From Prunella strophiata (lineage: Eukaryota > Chordata > Aves > Passeriformes > Prunellidae): DNA of 64,000 nucleotides. The notes below the pieces were generated by a model, which was not told the DNA's origin, ran no database searches, and saw only the letters and a program-made list of their open reading frames with translations. Below are positions 25,149-36,160 of this stretch, piece by piece. The translations under genes were made by a program, and so were the position numbers. The stretch's first letter is position 1. Every line of letters starts with the position of its first letter. The DNA is taken from NCBI GenBank assembly GCA_036583965.1, contig JAZBQD010000027.1:24311001-24375000 (forward strand), given 5' to 3'.

Positions 25149-26120
25149 TTAGATTTTTGACTGGCCTTCAGCTGTAGTTAAATGAGAGTATTTGCAGAAG
25201 GTCCTATGTCAATGGAATGACAGCAGGGAAGAGCTCAGGAAAGCTCAGGTCTGCTGGGGTGACACACTTGTTAAAGTCTGTTTAAAACTAGCTTGAGCTG
25301 TTTTGCACTTTGGTTGGTCATAGCTGAGGTAGCACCTGATTAAATGTAGGAATAGCACAGTGTTATTCTTATTCTGTTATTGGTGGGTCATGTTTGATGG
25401 GAGCAGTGAGTTTGTTGGAAAATGTAACAGTAAGGATTTGGAAGGCTGGTGTAGCTCTTCTCTGTCATGTTTATCAAGAGAAAAAAAAAGGCAATAACAC
25501 AAGAAAATCTTCAGCCAGACAGGATGGATATGGCTTAAAACAAAAACTGTCTTGCCCACCAAAAAGGCTTTATTTTCCTTTTCCTCATCTTACTGTAAGG
25601 AGATTACCTTGTCTGTAATATATGCAGCTTTTTAATCCTGGGAATTGTCAAGTCCTCATCACTTCTGGTTTTTTTAAAGGGGTTTCACTATCTGAGTTCT
25701 CCTTAGTAAACATGTTTTAGCTCACTGCTTAGAGGATGGGTTAAGCTACCCATCACTGAGGCTTTAATTTCCTTAGCATGTGAGAAGTTGGCAAGCACTT
25801 ACATAATCCCATCTTCTCATCAGCCATTTCCAGGCAACTGAAATTTTAGGAACAAGAAAAGGCACTGGGAGAATCCACTGGCCCTTTTTCCTCCTCTTTT
25901 GTTTCTTAACCCCCCATTTCTTTGTTGTCTGCATCATTCACATCCCCTTCAGAAGCACAGCCCAGATGAGATGTGTAACCTCAGGGTCTGGGAGCTGCTC
26001 TGGGTGGGTTATCTTATCCCCTGATACTGGTGCTTGAATTATGTTATTCAGATGCCATTGAATTTTTTGATCTCATTATCATCTCTGTTACTTTTTTAAG
26101 GTATTTTGAAGTCTTGCTTT

Positions 26121-26140
26121 AAAAAAAAAAAAAAAAAAAA
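26121..26140. repeat. A homopolymer of 20
   Basis: An uninterrupted A run follows GTCTTGCTTT. No processed-pseudogene body or target duplication is recognisable around it. Confidence 0.9.
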
Positions 26141-27058
26141 TCTCAGCTGAAGTGAAAATAAACCCACTTCCCTTGTAACTTAGGCTCTTTGATGTGCTGC
26201 CATCTCTGCCTTTGGTGCTGCAGTGTTTCTGAGTCAGGGGGAGAGAAGGGCACATGAGCAGATAAAGAGAATGGGAGGCCATGGCAGTCATCAGGGCAGC
26301 TGTCATTTCACACTGGCTGCTGAGGCCAGAGTGCCAGGCTCTGATTCTGCTTGAGGAGGAGCCAGAGGAGGGCTGGTACAAATGTGGGTATCTGTGGGAG
26401 AGATGAGGCTCTGTCAGTGAATCATCACCTTCTCAGCTTCAACCTGAGGCTCAAGCAGGGCTCCAGACTTGGGCAGGTCTGGCATGGTAAAGCAGGAATG
26501 CTCCAAAGACACAGTGCCAACAGGAATGGCTGTGCTGGGCTGTCTGCCAGGGGAAACACAAGATGCTCCATGGGAAGACATTTTCTGGTGGAATCAAAGG
26601 CCCCTTTGGATTAAAATGTAGGCTTTTGACAAGGAAAATTTAAAAGAAAATATAAACCAAGCTTGTTTTCCTGCCTTTCCTTTGTATCCACAGGCCTTAT
26701 TCACTTCTTTAGTCAGGTTGTTTCTCCAGTTCTCCACCTGCCACTGGGATCTCTCTGCTCCTGGTTTCATTCCAGGTACCTCTGACACCTTCCAGAGCAT
26801 CTCCCCCTTCAAAACAAAGCCAGAGTCATTGCACTTGAGCTGGCAGTCCCACATCCCATCCACATGCCAGCCTGCAGGGTGGGAATGGGATGTAGCAGGA
26901 TCAGGCACTGCAGAGCTGGGGCTGCACTGGGTGCTGTCACTAAAGCTAAAGCTGGGGTGTTTGGAGGCAGGACAGGGCAGAACTAGTAGCTAGGTGAAAG
27001 AAGGAAGCCATTTATACTACATATTATATATGTTTTTAAATCACAAGTGTTGGTTTGT

Positions 27059-27083
27059 GCATATATATATATATATATATATG
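27059..27083. repeat. AT dinucleotide microsatellite, about 12 units
   Basis: Uninterrupted AT repeat between TGTGC and GCATTT. Confidence 0.93.
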
Positions 27084-29376
27084 CATTTACCCACATGGAG
27101 GCTGTGCTAATTTACATGTGAGATGATGCATAGAAGGTCATGTGTGTGCTGTTATTGCTGGAGGTAAATGAGCTGCTGGGATGGTTATTTGTGAGTTCAG
27201 AAGCAGAAAGCCTGGCTGGGGTGGTTTCTTGGGATCCTGGGCTTTGTCTCCATGCCCAGCTTGGTGCCAGTGTGAACTCCACCTTGTGTTAAAACTGAAC
27301 TTCATCTCCTCAGGACTTCACAGTGGCTCTACAAAACCTCTCCTGCATTTCCCCATCTTCTTGGGGGAAGGTTTTTTGCTAAACAAAGCTGAGTTTGCCA
27401 CTCAGCAGATCTGGATGGGGTTTTTTTGGTCCTAAGGATTAGCCAAAGCTAAGGGTGGATTTGTCAATATGAAAGCTAAAATGCCAAAACTCAGGCAGTG
27501 TTAATATTTTACAAGCAGGTATGACCAAAATAAATAACATATTAATAAAGACCTATTAACTTTTGTTTGGAAGGGGCTGTTTAGCTCTACACCATCATGT
27601 TAAATATGCAGAGTACAATTACATAACAGCCTTTTTAATACTCCTAATAGGGCAGATTTAATTGTCCTCATTTCCATACTCTCACAGCACTCCTGGCTTG
27701 CCATTGTAAAATTCTACTGCAAGAAAAAGTAAAATGAGAAGGTGTGTGCTATTCCTGCAGCTTAGCATTGCTTTGGCAAACTTCAGGAGCTGGATCAATT
27801 TTCCTCTGAGCTGGGCTGTCACAGTACAGATATCCCTGAAAATACCAAATCCCTAAAGCTGCATTTCTTTTCTGTTGGGTAGTTATCTTGATATTTATTG
27901 CAGTTCAGGTTTTGGGTGTTTTTATAACTTTTATTCATCATTTTCTGGGCTGCACTGACACTAAAGGCCACTTACTGGGATTTTTATGCTTTGTTATCCA
28001 AACCCCCAAAACAATTAGATACAATCCTGTGTTTCATCCTGGAGCTCCATAGTGAAATTACATGTTAGAGCTTGAGATGAATTCCTGCTGGAGCTGGGAG
28101 AAAATTGCCTCTCTGTTGCCCTTGCTCCCTCTCACTCCACCTTTAATAACAATGTTTTGCTTTTGTTTTACCCAATTTCCACAAATTTCCACTCCACTTA
28201 CCTGCAAATGTGATTTTTGTCTCTCTTGAGCTTCTCAGCCCAGCTGCTGTTCTCCATTTATCACCCAGCTCCACATTACTTGGAATTGCAAACCCCCTGC
28301 CTCCCTGACTCTGTATTCAACACCAGTTATCATTTTCTGTAGTGATCTGTTTAAAGTAGGCAGTAATATCTGATAGATGAAGTGTGTGAAATTAAAAACC
28401 TGGCAGAAAATGCAGAATGAAACACCTTAATAACCATATAAAATGTAATAGGTGAAAGGGAAGGCCCCCATTTAAATATATATATTATACACAAGATGTA
28501 AAATGCATGTTATAAATGCATCAATCATAAATATTTTTGATGTGCAGTGCAAAGATTGGTATATGTAGAATTCCACATCAATTTAGGAAAATACATTTTA
28601 ATTCTATTACCAGCCTGCCCAATCTAGGTGCTAAAAAAACTAAATAAAAAAGAAATAAACCAGCTGAAAGAAATAGAGTAGCCACCACTAAGTTTATCGG
28701 GGGTACTTGTGGTGTTTTCCTTTCTACAGATGTAAAATACCCTAAGAGCAGATTTAAGCATGGAAATAGAATTAATTTGGTACTTGAAAATACTTAAAGC
28801 CAGTGCTGCTTATTATTGCTAGGTAAGCTTTGAATTGCAGTGTTTTAAATGCATAACTGCTGTTTTATTTCAGCACTGGTGCAGTACATTGGTGAAGAGC
28901 TTTGTAAAAACTGAAGTTAGCACATATTAATGCATATTCAGTGTGAGGATTTCTCTCTTTAATGTCCTAATTATTTACTTTAAACCGTTGTGCTGTGGCA
29001 GTGTTTCAGAACACACAATTTCAGGATAGAACTTGCTCATGCTGTGCTTATAAGGGGAAAGAAACCAAAAATGCCTGAGAGCCTTCAAGCCCTTAGAAAG
29101 AAGAGGTTTTCCTGGGTTTTGTCTGTCCTGAAGAGTTTGGGAGTGTTAAATCCTGCTGGCCCCTCGTTTGCTTTCCTTGCTGCTTGTGACATTCTCCAGG
29201 AGCCCCATTCCACCAGCACAGGGTCAGCTCCAGTCCAAGTGTTGGGAAAATTCATCCTGTTGGTTCATTATCCACTGTAAAGGATGGATATCTAGAAATA
29301 TATTTTCTATATATAAAGGAGAGGCTATTAATTTCTCTGTGTCTTGCCCCCCCCCTATTTTCCCATCTGCTTTCAG

Positions 29377-29690
29377 ATCACAGAATTCCAGGTAGGTTTA
29401 GGTTGGAAGGAGCTTAAAGCTCATCCAGGGCCACCCCCTGCCATGGGCAGGGACACCTTCCACTAGCCCAGGTTACTCCAAACTCCATCCAAGCTGGCCT
29501 TGGACACTGCCAGGGATGGGACAACCTGTGCCAGGACCTCCCCACCCTCACAGAGAGGAGTCTCTGCTCAGCAACTCACCTAATCCTGCCCTCTCTGTGA
29601 GTTTGAAGCCATTTCCCCTTGTCCTGTCCCTCCAGACCCTTGTCCAAATTCCCTCTCCATCTCTCTTGGGGCCTCTTTAGGTATGGAATA
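29377..29690 (-). mobile_element. CR1 LINE 3'-end fragment with tail
   Basis: From the tail: ATCACAGAATTCCAGG, GGGACACCTTCCACTAGCCC, GGCCTTGGACACTGCC, and then CCCCTTGTCCTGTCCCTCC. Relative to its relatives it lacks part of the GGGGCAGCCACAGCTTC block. Confidence 0.92.
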
Positions 29691-29717
29691 CCAGTTCATA
29701 CAGATGTAAAATATATA

Positions 29718-29750
29718 GATATGTGTGTGTTAATATATATATATATATGT
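29718..29750. repeat. TGTG plus TA microsatellite
   Basis: ATATGTGTGTGTTAATATAT followed by further AT units, just right of a CR1 fragment. Confidence 0.87.
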
Positions 29751-30550
29751 AGCCTCAGCCTAATGAAATACTTGGAGATGTTGTCAGTTCTTGTGTTGGA
29801 ATCCAGGCAGGGTGAAACCCACAAAAACACAGCAAAATGCAGCTTGGGCCATTGTAGGAGGGGGAAAAGGAACTGAGACACCCTTTTTCTTTGGTTCCTG
29901 GGGCACAGGAGTGCTGAAAGGACAAAGTGAGCATCAGCAGATGTGCCAGGAGATGGGATGGTGTGCAGAGGTTCCTGTTCATCCCTCAGCTCCTGTGCTG
30001 CTGAGAGTGAGCAGAGAGCAGGGAAAGGAGGGCTCCAAAGGCAGCCTGCTCCCCCACACGTTTTCCCACAGGGACAGGCATCCACTGTGCCCAGGTGCTG
30101 TGCCAGCCAAGCCCCAGGGCCCTGGGGCAGCTCTGTGGGAACAGGTCCCACAGGTTCCTCACAGCCCAGCATGCAGCTGCTCCACATCTGGACTCTCCTC
30201 CCTCCACTGGAAGGAGCAAACCACAAAACAAAAGCTGCCGCTGCAGAAATGCAGCTCCAAAATCAGAGTAAAGGGAAGGCAGGGATTAAAATGCAAAAGT
30301 GAGTAGGTGAAGGAGGGAGGGGTGTAATGCCAAGCTCCTTTTGCTCAAGGTGGCAGGGTTCACCCTGGGATAAAGGGGGTGATTGGGCTGGGCACCCCTG
30401 CCCTGGGCACCTGCGAGGGCAAAGGTGGGGATTCCTCCAGCACAGCCTCTCTGAGCAGTGCTGGGACAGAGAGGGCAAAGCTGGGCCCCACTGGGGGAAG
30501 GTGCATTCCAGATCCATGGAGGAAAACACCTTTATAGTTCTGCATGCCTG

Positions 30551-30690
30551 GTACCCCATCCCTGAAAGTGTCCAAGGCCAGGTTGGACAGGGCTTGGGGC
30601 AGCTGGTGATGGTGGAAGGTGTCCCTGCCCATAGCAGGGACTGGGATGAGCTTTAAGGTCCCTTCCAACCCAAACCTTTGTAGGATACTA
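30551..30690 (+). mobile_element. CR1 LINE 3'-end fragment
   Basis: CCCCATCCCTGAAAGTGTCC, GGTGGAAGGTGTCCCTGCCC and GTCCCTTCCAACCCAAACC are present. The tail is replaced by TTTGTAGGATAC. Confidence 0.92.
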
Positions 30691-32533
30691 AGAGAAATTT
30701 TACATTCTACTTTTATAAGATGATACCTAGAAAACCCTCAGGAATATATAGTATTTTCATCCAGTCTTTGTTGACAGGGCACATTTCACACTGCATGCCA
30801 TCTGAGGTTCCCTTATCAGAGAAATGAGAATTACAGAATCATCCTTTGGATTTATTTTTTTTCCCCAGATTCTGAGATCCTAAATGAATGCTGCCCTATC
30901 ACTATCAGTACTAAGTAATTACAGCATTTCAATTTTCATAACCCAGCCTCTCCAGTGTTTTTTGCAGCTGAAATAGAAGTGCACAGAAAGGACATTGCTA
31001 CTGGAGCCAGTTATTTTAAACACTGTGCAATTAACTCATTTCCATATTGCTCATTTCATTTCAAATTTGCATTGATATTCTTCAAAGAATGGTTTCTCAT
31101 AATGAATTTATGACAGATTTAGCTCATTCCACTTACGGGTCACTACACATTATATAGACATCAAAGTAAACGATTGCACTGGGTATTAATATTCTTCTCC
31201 TGGATTCCATTAAAATGGTTCTACTGAAGAAGTATTCATTTTTCCTCCAGTATTTAATTTTGAAAATTTAGAAGATAAATGATCATCATTAATAAATATT
31301 TTTAGCAAGTCAGAAAATCATACAAAAGTTGTTGTGCTCCAGGTGCATTGCTTCAGAACAAACCTTGTTTTCTTCTTCCCCCTTTGTTGAATAAATATGC
31401 ACAGTGCCCTGTGGAGAGGTAGAATGATACGACTTTTCAAGTTCTTGATGAATGTGATTTTAAAGTAGAAAGCTTTAAAAGCTGTAATTCTGTTTCTTTC
31501 AAAGTGTATTAAAATAACAGTGTCCAGGAGCAACATGTAATTGTGGGCTTGATGGTGGAGAAAATGCAGCAGTGATGGGCAGCTCTCAGGAACAGGGTTC
31601 AGGACCAGCCCACATTGTTGGTGGCAAGGATTCATACACAACCTGCAGAGACATTCCCACTGTCACTCGTGGAAGCAGGTCATTTTCCATACAGGTTGTG
31701 TTGTGTTTCCATGCCTGTATCATTTTAACAGGTCAGTTTCTGCCTGGGATTTTTCCTCCCCCTCTCTAGGAAAGCCGATGCTGTTGAGGAGAATGGACAC
31801 AGAGCTGTTGGTGAAACAGAGGAGTCAGCAGTCATGGCAGGGTGGCAAGTTCTTGATTCAAGAGTTTCTTCCATGATTGTGAGGACCAGGAACCTTCAGA
31901 TTCTTTTTCACTCTTCTCATTTTTTTTTAAAGAACATGAGCACCTCCACACTTGCAGAACTGAAGCTTTAAGAAAGATGAGCTGTAGGATTTTGCAAGCT
32001 GTCAGCAAGAGAAGCTCTCTGTATCCTCTGCTTTGGTACTTGCTATTCAGCAATTGCTTAGTAGGTGTTAACTATTAACTCTGCTGTTTTGGAACAGAGG
32101 ATGAGGCAAGATACAGGCAGAATGGATCATGCAGAATTACCTAAAATCATCACAAGTCACTGATGGAGACTAAAGCTGTAAATCCAGGCAGCTGCTATGG
32201 CCTGAGAGTCCCAGTTTGGAGCACTCCTGACCACTGGTGAGCTGTGATCTCCTTGTGATAGTGGCAAAGCAATTCAGCCTTTCATCTGTTCACATTTAAT
32301 TACAGATATTATGTGGGTCTGCTCACACTTTGTTTTCAGGGACTCCTTGAGTCAGAGTGGTTGTGGTGGAACTGCAGGGTCTGGGATTTCCATATCTGGT
32401 GAGGTGCTAATTTCAGACTGTTGTAGAACATGGAGATAGCAACAAATTCATCCATAGGTGCTTCATTAGATGTTTACCTGTGCAGCTTTTGTGATCTCTC
32501 AGTTTCAGTGTGGATACAGTCTGCATCTGGAAA

Positions 32534-32549
32534 AGGGAGGGAGGGAGGG
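32534..32549. repeat. GGGA tetranucleotide run
   Basis: AGGGAGGGAGGGAGGGA, four units. Confidence 0.88.
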
Positions 32550-32599
32550 ATGTGCCATTTTAGACCCCAAACCAGCACAGATGTGGTGCCTGGGCAGCT

Positions 32600-32690
32600 G
32601 GTTAGGGGTGGCATTGGCACTGCTGAGTCAGTGGTCGGACCAGTGATCTTAGAGGGGTTTTCCAACCTTTGTGATTGTGTGAATTTATTA
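32600..32690 (+). mobile_element. Degraded CR1-like 3' end
   Basis: GGTCGGACCAGTGATCTTAG, then AGGGGTTTTCCAACCTTTG and TGATTGTGTG match the order of a CR1 3' end with many changes. It is probably an older copy. Confidence 0.5.
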
Positions 32691-32810
32691 ATTTTGATGT
32701 TTTGAAGCTGATGTGAAGCCCTTGGAGGGATGTGACTTTTGGGGCTGGTTTCAGACAGATCCTTTGTACAGTCACTGTGTTGTGGCTGGAACTTGTTTAT
32801 ACTGCAGGTA

Positions 32811-32827
32811 TTTTTTTTTTTTTTTTT
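32811..32827. repeat. T homopolymer of 17
   Basis: T run between GCAGGTA and AGTAGAAAG. Confidence 0.9.
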
Positions 32828-32956
32828 AGTAGAAAGTGTTTTCTTTTGCAAGCTTTCCTAACTGATGTCTTTGAAGAGCAGTTAAAGGAGGTGAACTTGA
32901 AGGTGGTCAAATGAAAAATGTGAAGATCTCCAGCACCCAGTTTTGAGGATTTACCA

Positions 32957-33010
32957 TAAAATCTCAGAAGATTTGAGTTGGAAGGGACCTTAAAGCAGCC
33001 CCAGGACCTT
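32957..33010 (-). mobile_element. Short CR1 3'-terminal fragment
   Basis: AAAATCTCAGAAGATTTGAG followed by TTGGAAGGGACCTTAAAG is the tail-proximal part of a minus-strand CR1. GGACCTTAAAG is repeated once just after it. Confidence 0.7.
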
Positions 33011-35486
33011 AAAGAGCCCAAAGAAGAATGTATGTTAGTAGGATTTCAGTGACCATCCCAGGAAGAGGCTGCAGGGGTAAAGGAGGAAGGGAAAAACATG
33101 ACAAGAAAGGGAAAAAGGAGCAGAAGCACCACTAGGAGAGGTGAGGAGATACTCAGAGGGCTCTCTGCAGCCTTGAACTTCTCTTCTTGCCATGAACAGC
33201 ACATGATAGCAGCATGTTGCATAATCCAGAGCTGTCATTATTTGACAGTTTTCTAATTTATTTTTTCATACTAATGTTTTCAGCTTTGAATTTGCCACTA
33301 TTTTTTAAAAGCCCTGGTGCTCCACTGTTCTGGGATTAGAAAATCAGAAGCTCCCAGTCCACTTTGTACCATTATTGTTTTGAAATAACTTGGGTTTTGT
33401 CTCCTGTTTTACACCAAAAATGCCATTTTTCTCCACAATCCAATCCACGTGAGACTTTTTTCATCACCTAAATTATTTTTAGCTTGATTTTTTCCCCCAT
33501 TTATCCTGGTTATTTAGTAAGAAATGTTAAAAAATGCCTTTACAGGCAACATAAACTAGAAGATCAAAGAGTGAGGAGTACTCCCAGGAGCACAAGTTGT
33601 ATCAGAGAGCACTGGTTGTTTAACTAAGCTTCAAGTAGACAATGTCTTGTACTAAAGGATCATGAAATGTTACTTTCCTGTTTCAGTAGTCACTGCTTTT
33701 GTTAGCTTTCCATCTATTAGGCAATTTTATGCTCACATCATCTGTGAGGAGGAACATTCCACCACTGCAAGCTGGAGTTTTGTGTTTGCTTGTTCCATGT
33801 TTTGGTTGTGCTTCACCACTAGATGTGAGCAGAGGTGGGAAGTGTTTCACGATTGTCATGGAGAAAATGGTGTTTTGCTCAAAATTACTTGAAACTGTGG
33901 TGAACATTTTTGAGCTCACTTCTGTTCTTCTCAACTCTTCCAGGGAAATGCAGGGGCTGGGCTACCCAGGCTTAGGCTTTTTGGGATGTGAGGGCACACA
34001 TCAGCAGGAAAGATCTTGATTTAATGGTGTCTTCTCTGGAGAAAGGGAGAGAGAGCTGCTGGGGAAGCTCATTAGCTGCATTATCAGGTCCTTGAGCTCT
34101 TTAGCCTTAATTGCTGTGTGCTCAGGGTGACAGGATTGGCACATCCAGGTTTCCCCAGGACCTGGCCTGAACTCGGGATGCTCTCACTCACCTGTGTGCA
34201 TGATCTGGGAGCTCTGGGGAGGGCACAGCAGCCTCACCACAGCCTGCCCAGGAGAGGGGATTTATCCCTGGTGGCAGATTAAAGCAGGATGGGTGTACAG
34301 CTCCCCCAGGAAAAAGGATCTGGGCTGCCTCTAGCTGAACTAGAAGTGCTTCAGCTACTCCAGGAATAAAACAGTGAGTGTTTCCATCCTTCTGCACTGT
34401 GTATCCCTACACCAGGGCTGGAAGGAGCTCAGCCTCGTCTGTTTTTCACTATAACTGAGCTGTTGGACTTTGGATGTTTCCCTTTGATTTTGTGGATAGC
34501 CAAGACCAGCTGCTCTGCAGGCAGCTGGGAGACTCAAGTGTGTGTTGGAAGGGATTTCTGCACTTCAGCTGGTGGAAAGAAGAGTAAGAAATTGGACTGG
34601 GAGGAGGGGAAACAATGTATGAGTATAACGTTCAAGAGTTCAGGGTTTTTTTAAGTAAGAAAAAGGGATGGAAAGAAAATCATTATGGAAATAAGTTTAT
34701 GCCAGTAAAGGCAAGTACTCCAATATTCTGAAAAAGCTGAGCAGGTAATTCAGACTGTTGTGTGTACAGAGTTTGGAAGTACACGTAGGAAAGTTAAAAA
34801 AATCTCCTGAATGATTAATGAATAATTTCTGATAGAAAGCAGTGGTTTGTACAGATACCAAAGTAGTACTGACCTAAGTTAATATGCAGCTTCATGTTTG
34901 TTCTCACTGAGAAGAAAATCCTTTTACTTTTTTTTCCTTTAAATTGTTTGTTCCTTGCTCCTGGAAGAAGCAGTGTTGGAGCTCAGACAGCTCTCAGTGC
35001 TCTGCTTTCATCTCCCACATTTGCTCTGTGTGGACCATGTGCTGCTCTATCTAATATGTAATCTTTCCATGGGATACCATCAAAGACAGGCAGCTTAAAA
35101 AAAAATTTAAGCCAACAGATAATCTCTGCTTGGGAACACAAAGCCAGTGCTTCTTAATAAGATAATCATATTATAATTGTGTGTGTGTGTATGTATTTAA
35201 ATGTAGTTTGTATTGCAGCAGCACCTGAAGGCAAGTGTTGGGAATCAGAAGCAGCTGCTCTGCCTGCAAACACAGCAAGAATGGGCCCACATGTGACCAG
35301 CTCTTCCCCAGAATTTTATCCAAATGTGTACTTTCATTCCAAAATCCTTGTACTTCCAGGACAGTGAGCTGGGGGTTGGAGTTTCCAAAGCCCAGGGTGT
35401 TTTAAAAAGGCACAGCCTGGTGAGGGGAAAGTTCTGTGACACAGGGGTGTTGTGCTGTCCTCTTCCCCCAGTATGGGCCTACCAGA

Positions 35487-35764
35487 GAGAGGGAGCTGGC
35501 CCTAGGGTCTGGAGTGACAGAACTGAGGGGGAATAGCCTTAAACTGCCAGAGGGCAGGGCTGGATTGGATATTAGGAAGAAATTCTTCCTGGCTCAGGTT
35601 GCACAGAAAAGCTTTGGCTGCCCCTGGATCCCTGGAAATGTCCAAAGCCAGGTTGGACAGGGCTTGGAGCACCCTGGGCTAGTGGAAGGTGTCCCTGCCC
35701 ATGGCAGGGGGTGGAATGAGATGGATTTTAAGGTGCCTTCCAACCCAAACTCTGTGATTCTGTG
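35487..35764 (+). mobile_element. CR1 LINE 3'-end fragment (left arm of an inverted pair)
   Basis: It runs from the degraded GAGGGGGAATAGCC segment through GATATTAGGAAGAAATTCTT and GTGGAAGGTGTCCCTGCCC to GCCTTCCAACCCAAACTCTG and TGATTCTGTGG. The 201-codon reading frame over it has no protein meaning. Confidence 0.93.
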
Positions 35765-35993
35765 GATGTTGGGCTCCATGGTGTGGAGGGGCAGTGCCAT
35801 CAGTCTGCCCTTTTCCCTTGGTTTTCTCCTTTCCTTTAGCCTTTCAAAGCAACAAAGCTGCTGTGCAAGAGAGGAGGGACAGATTTGGCTTTCAGGTGTG
35901 GTGGAACACAGAGGGTGTTTTGGTTGGAGCAGTGCTGGTAGTGTGGCACTCCTGCTGAAATGCTGTGGGTTTGCCAGGTTACCCTTTCCTCTT

Positions 35994-36160
35994 CATGGAA
36001 TCATGGAATCACAGACTGGTTTGGGTGGGAAGGGACCTTAAAGATTGCACAGTCCCACCCCCTGCCATGGGCAGGGACACCTTCCACTAGTCCAGCTTGC
36101 TCCAAGTCCTGTCTAACCTGGCCTTGGGCACTTCCAGGGATGGGGTGTCAGCAACTTCTC
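35994..36160 (-). mobile_element. CR1 LINE 3'-end fragment (right arm of an inverted pair)
   Basis: ATGGAATCATGGAATCACAG leads into TGGTTTGGGTGGGAAGGGAC, CAGGGACACCTTCCACTAG and CTTGGGCACTTCCAGGGATG. Its tail points toward the tail of the plus-strand copy about 230 bases to the left. Confidence 0.93.

Larger units (their letters stand above)
25149..29376. other. Intronic stretch without recognisable genes
   Basis: Only homopolymer and AT microsatellites are visible. 28.4-28.6 kb is particularly AT-rich. No CR1 was recognised. Confidence 0.6.

Noticed and set aside
26101..26141. A20 run as the tail of a processed pseudogene
   Set aside because: No coding or known mRNA-like sequence precedes it and no flanking duplication was seen.
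29696..30226. 176-codon minus-strand frame
   Set aside because: It has no recognised motif and a competing frame exists on the other strand over the same GC-rich stretch.
35436..36041. 201-codon plus-strand frame
   Set aside because: It mostly reads through a CR1 3' UTR fragment, which is non-coding in the element, and has no domain.
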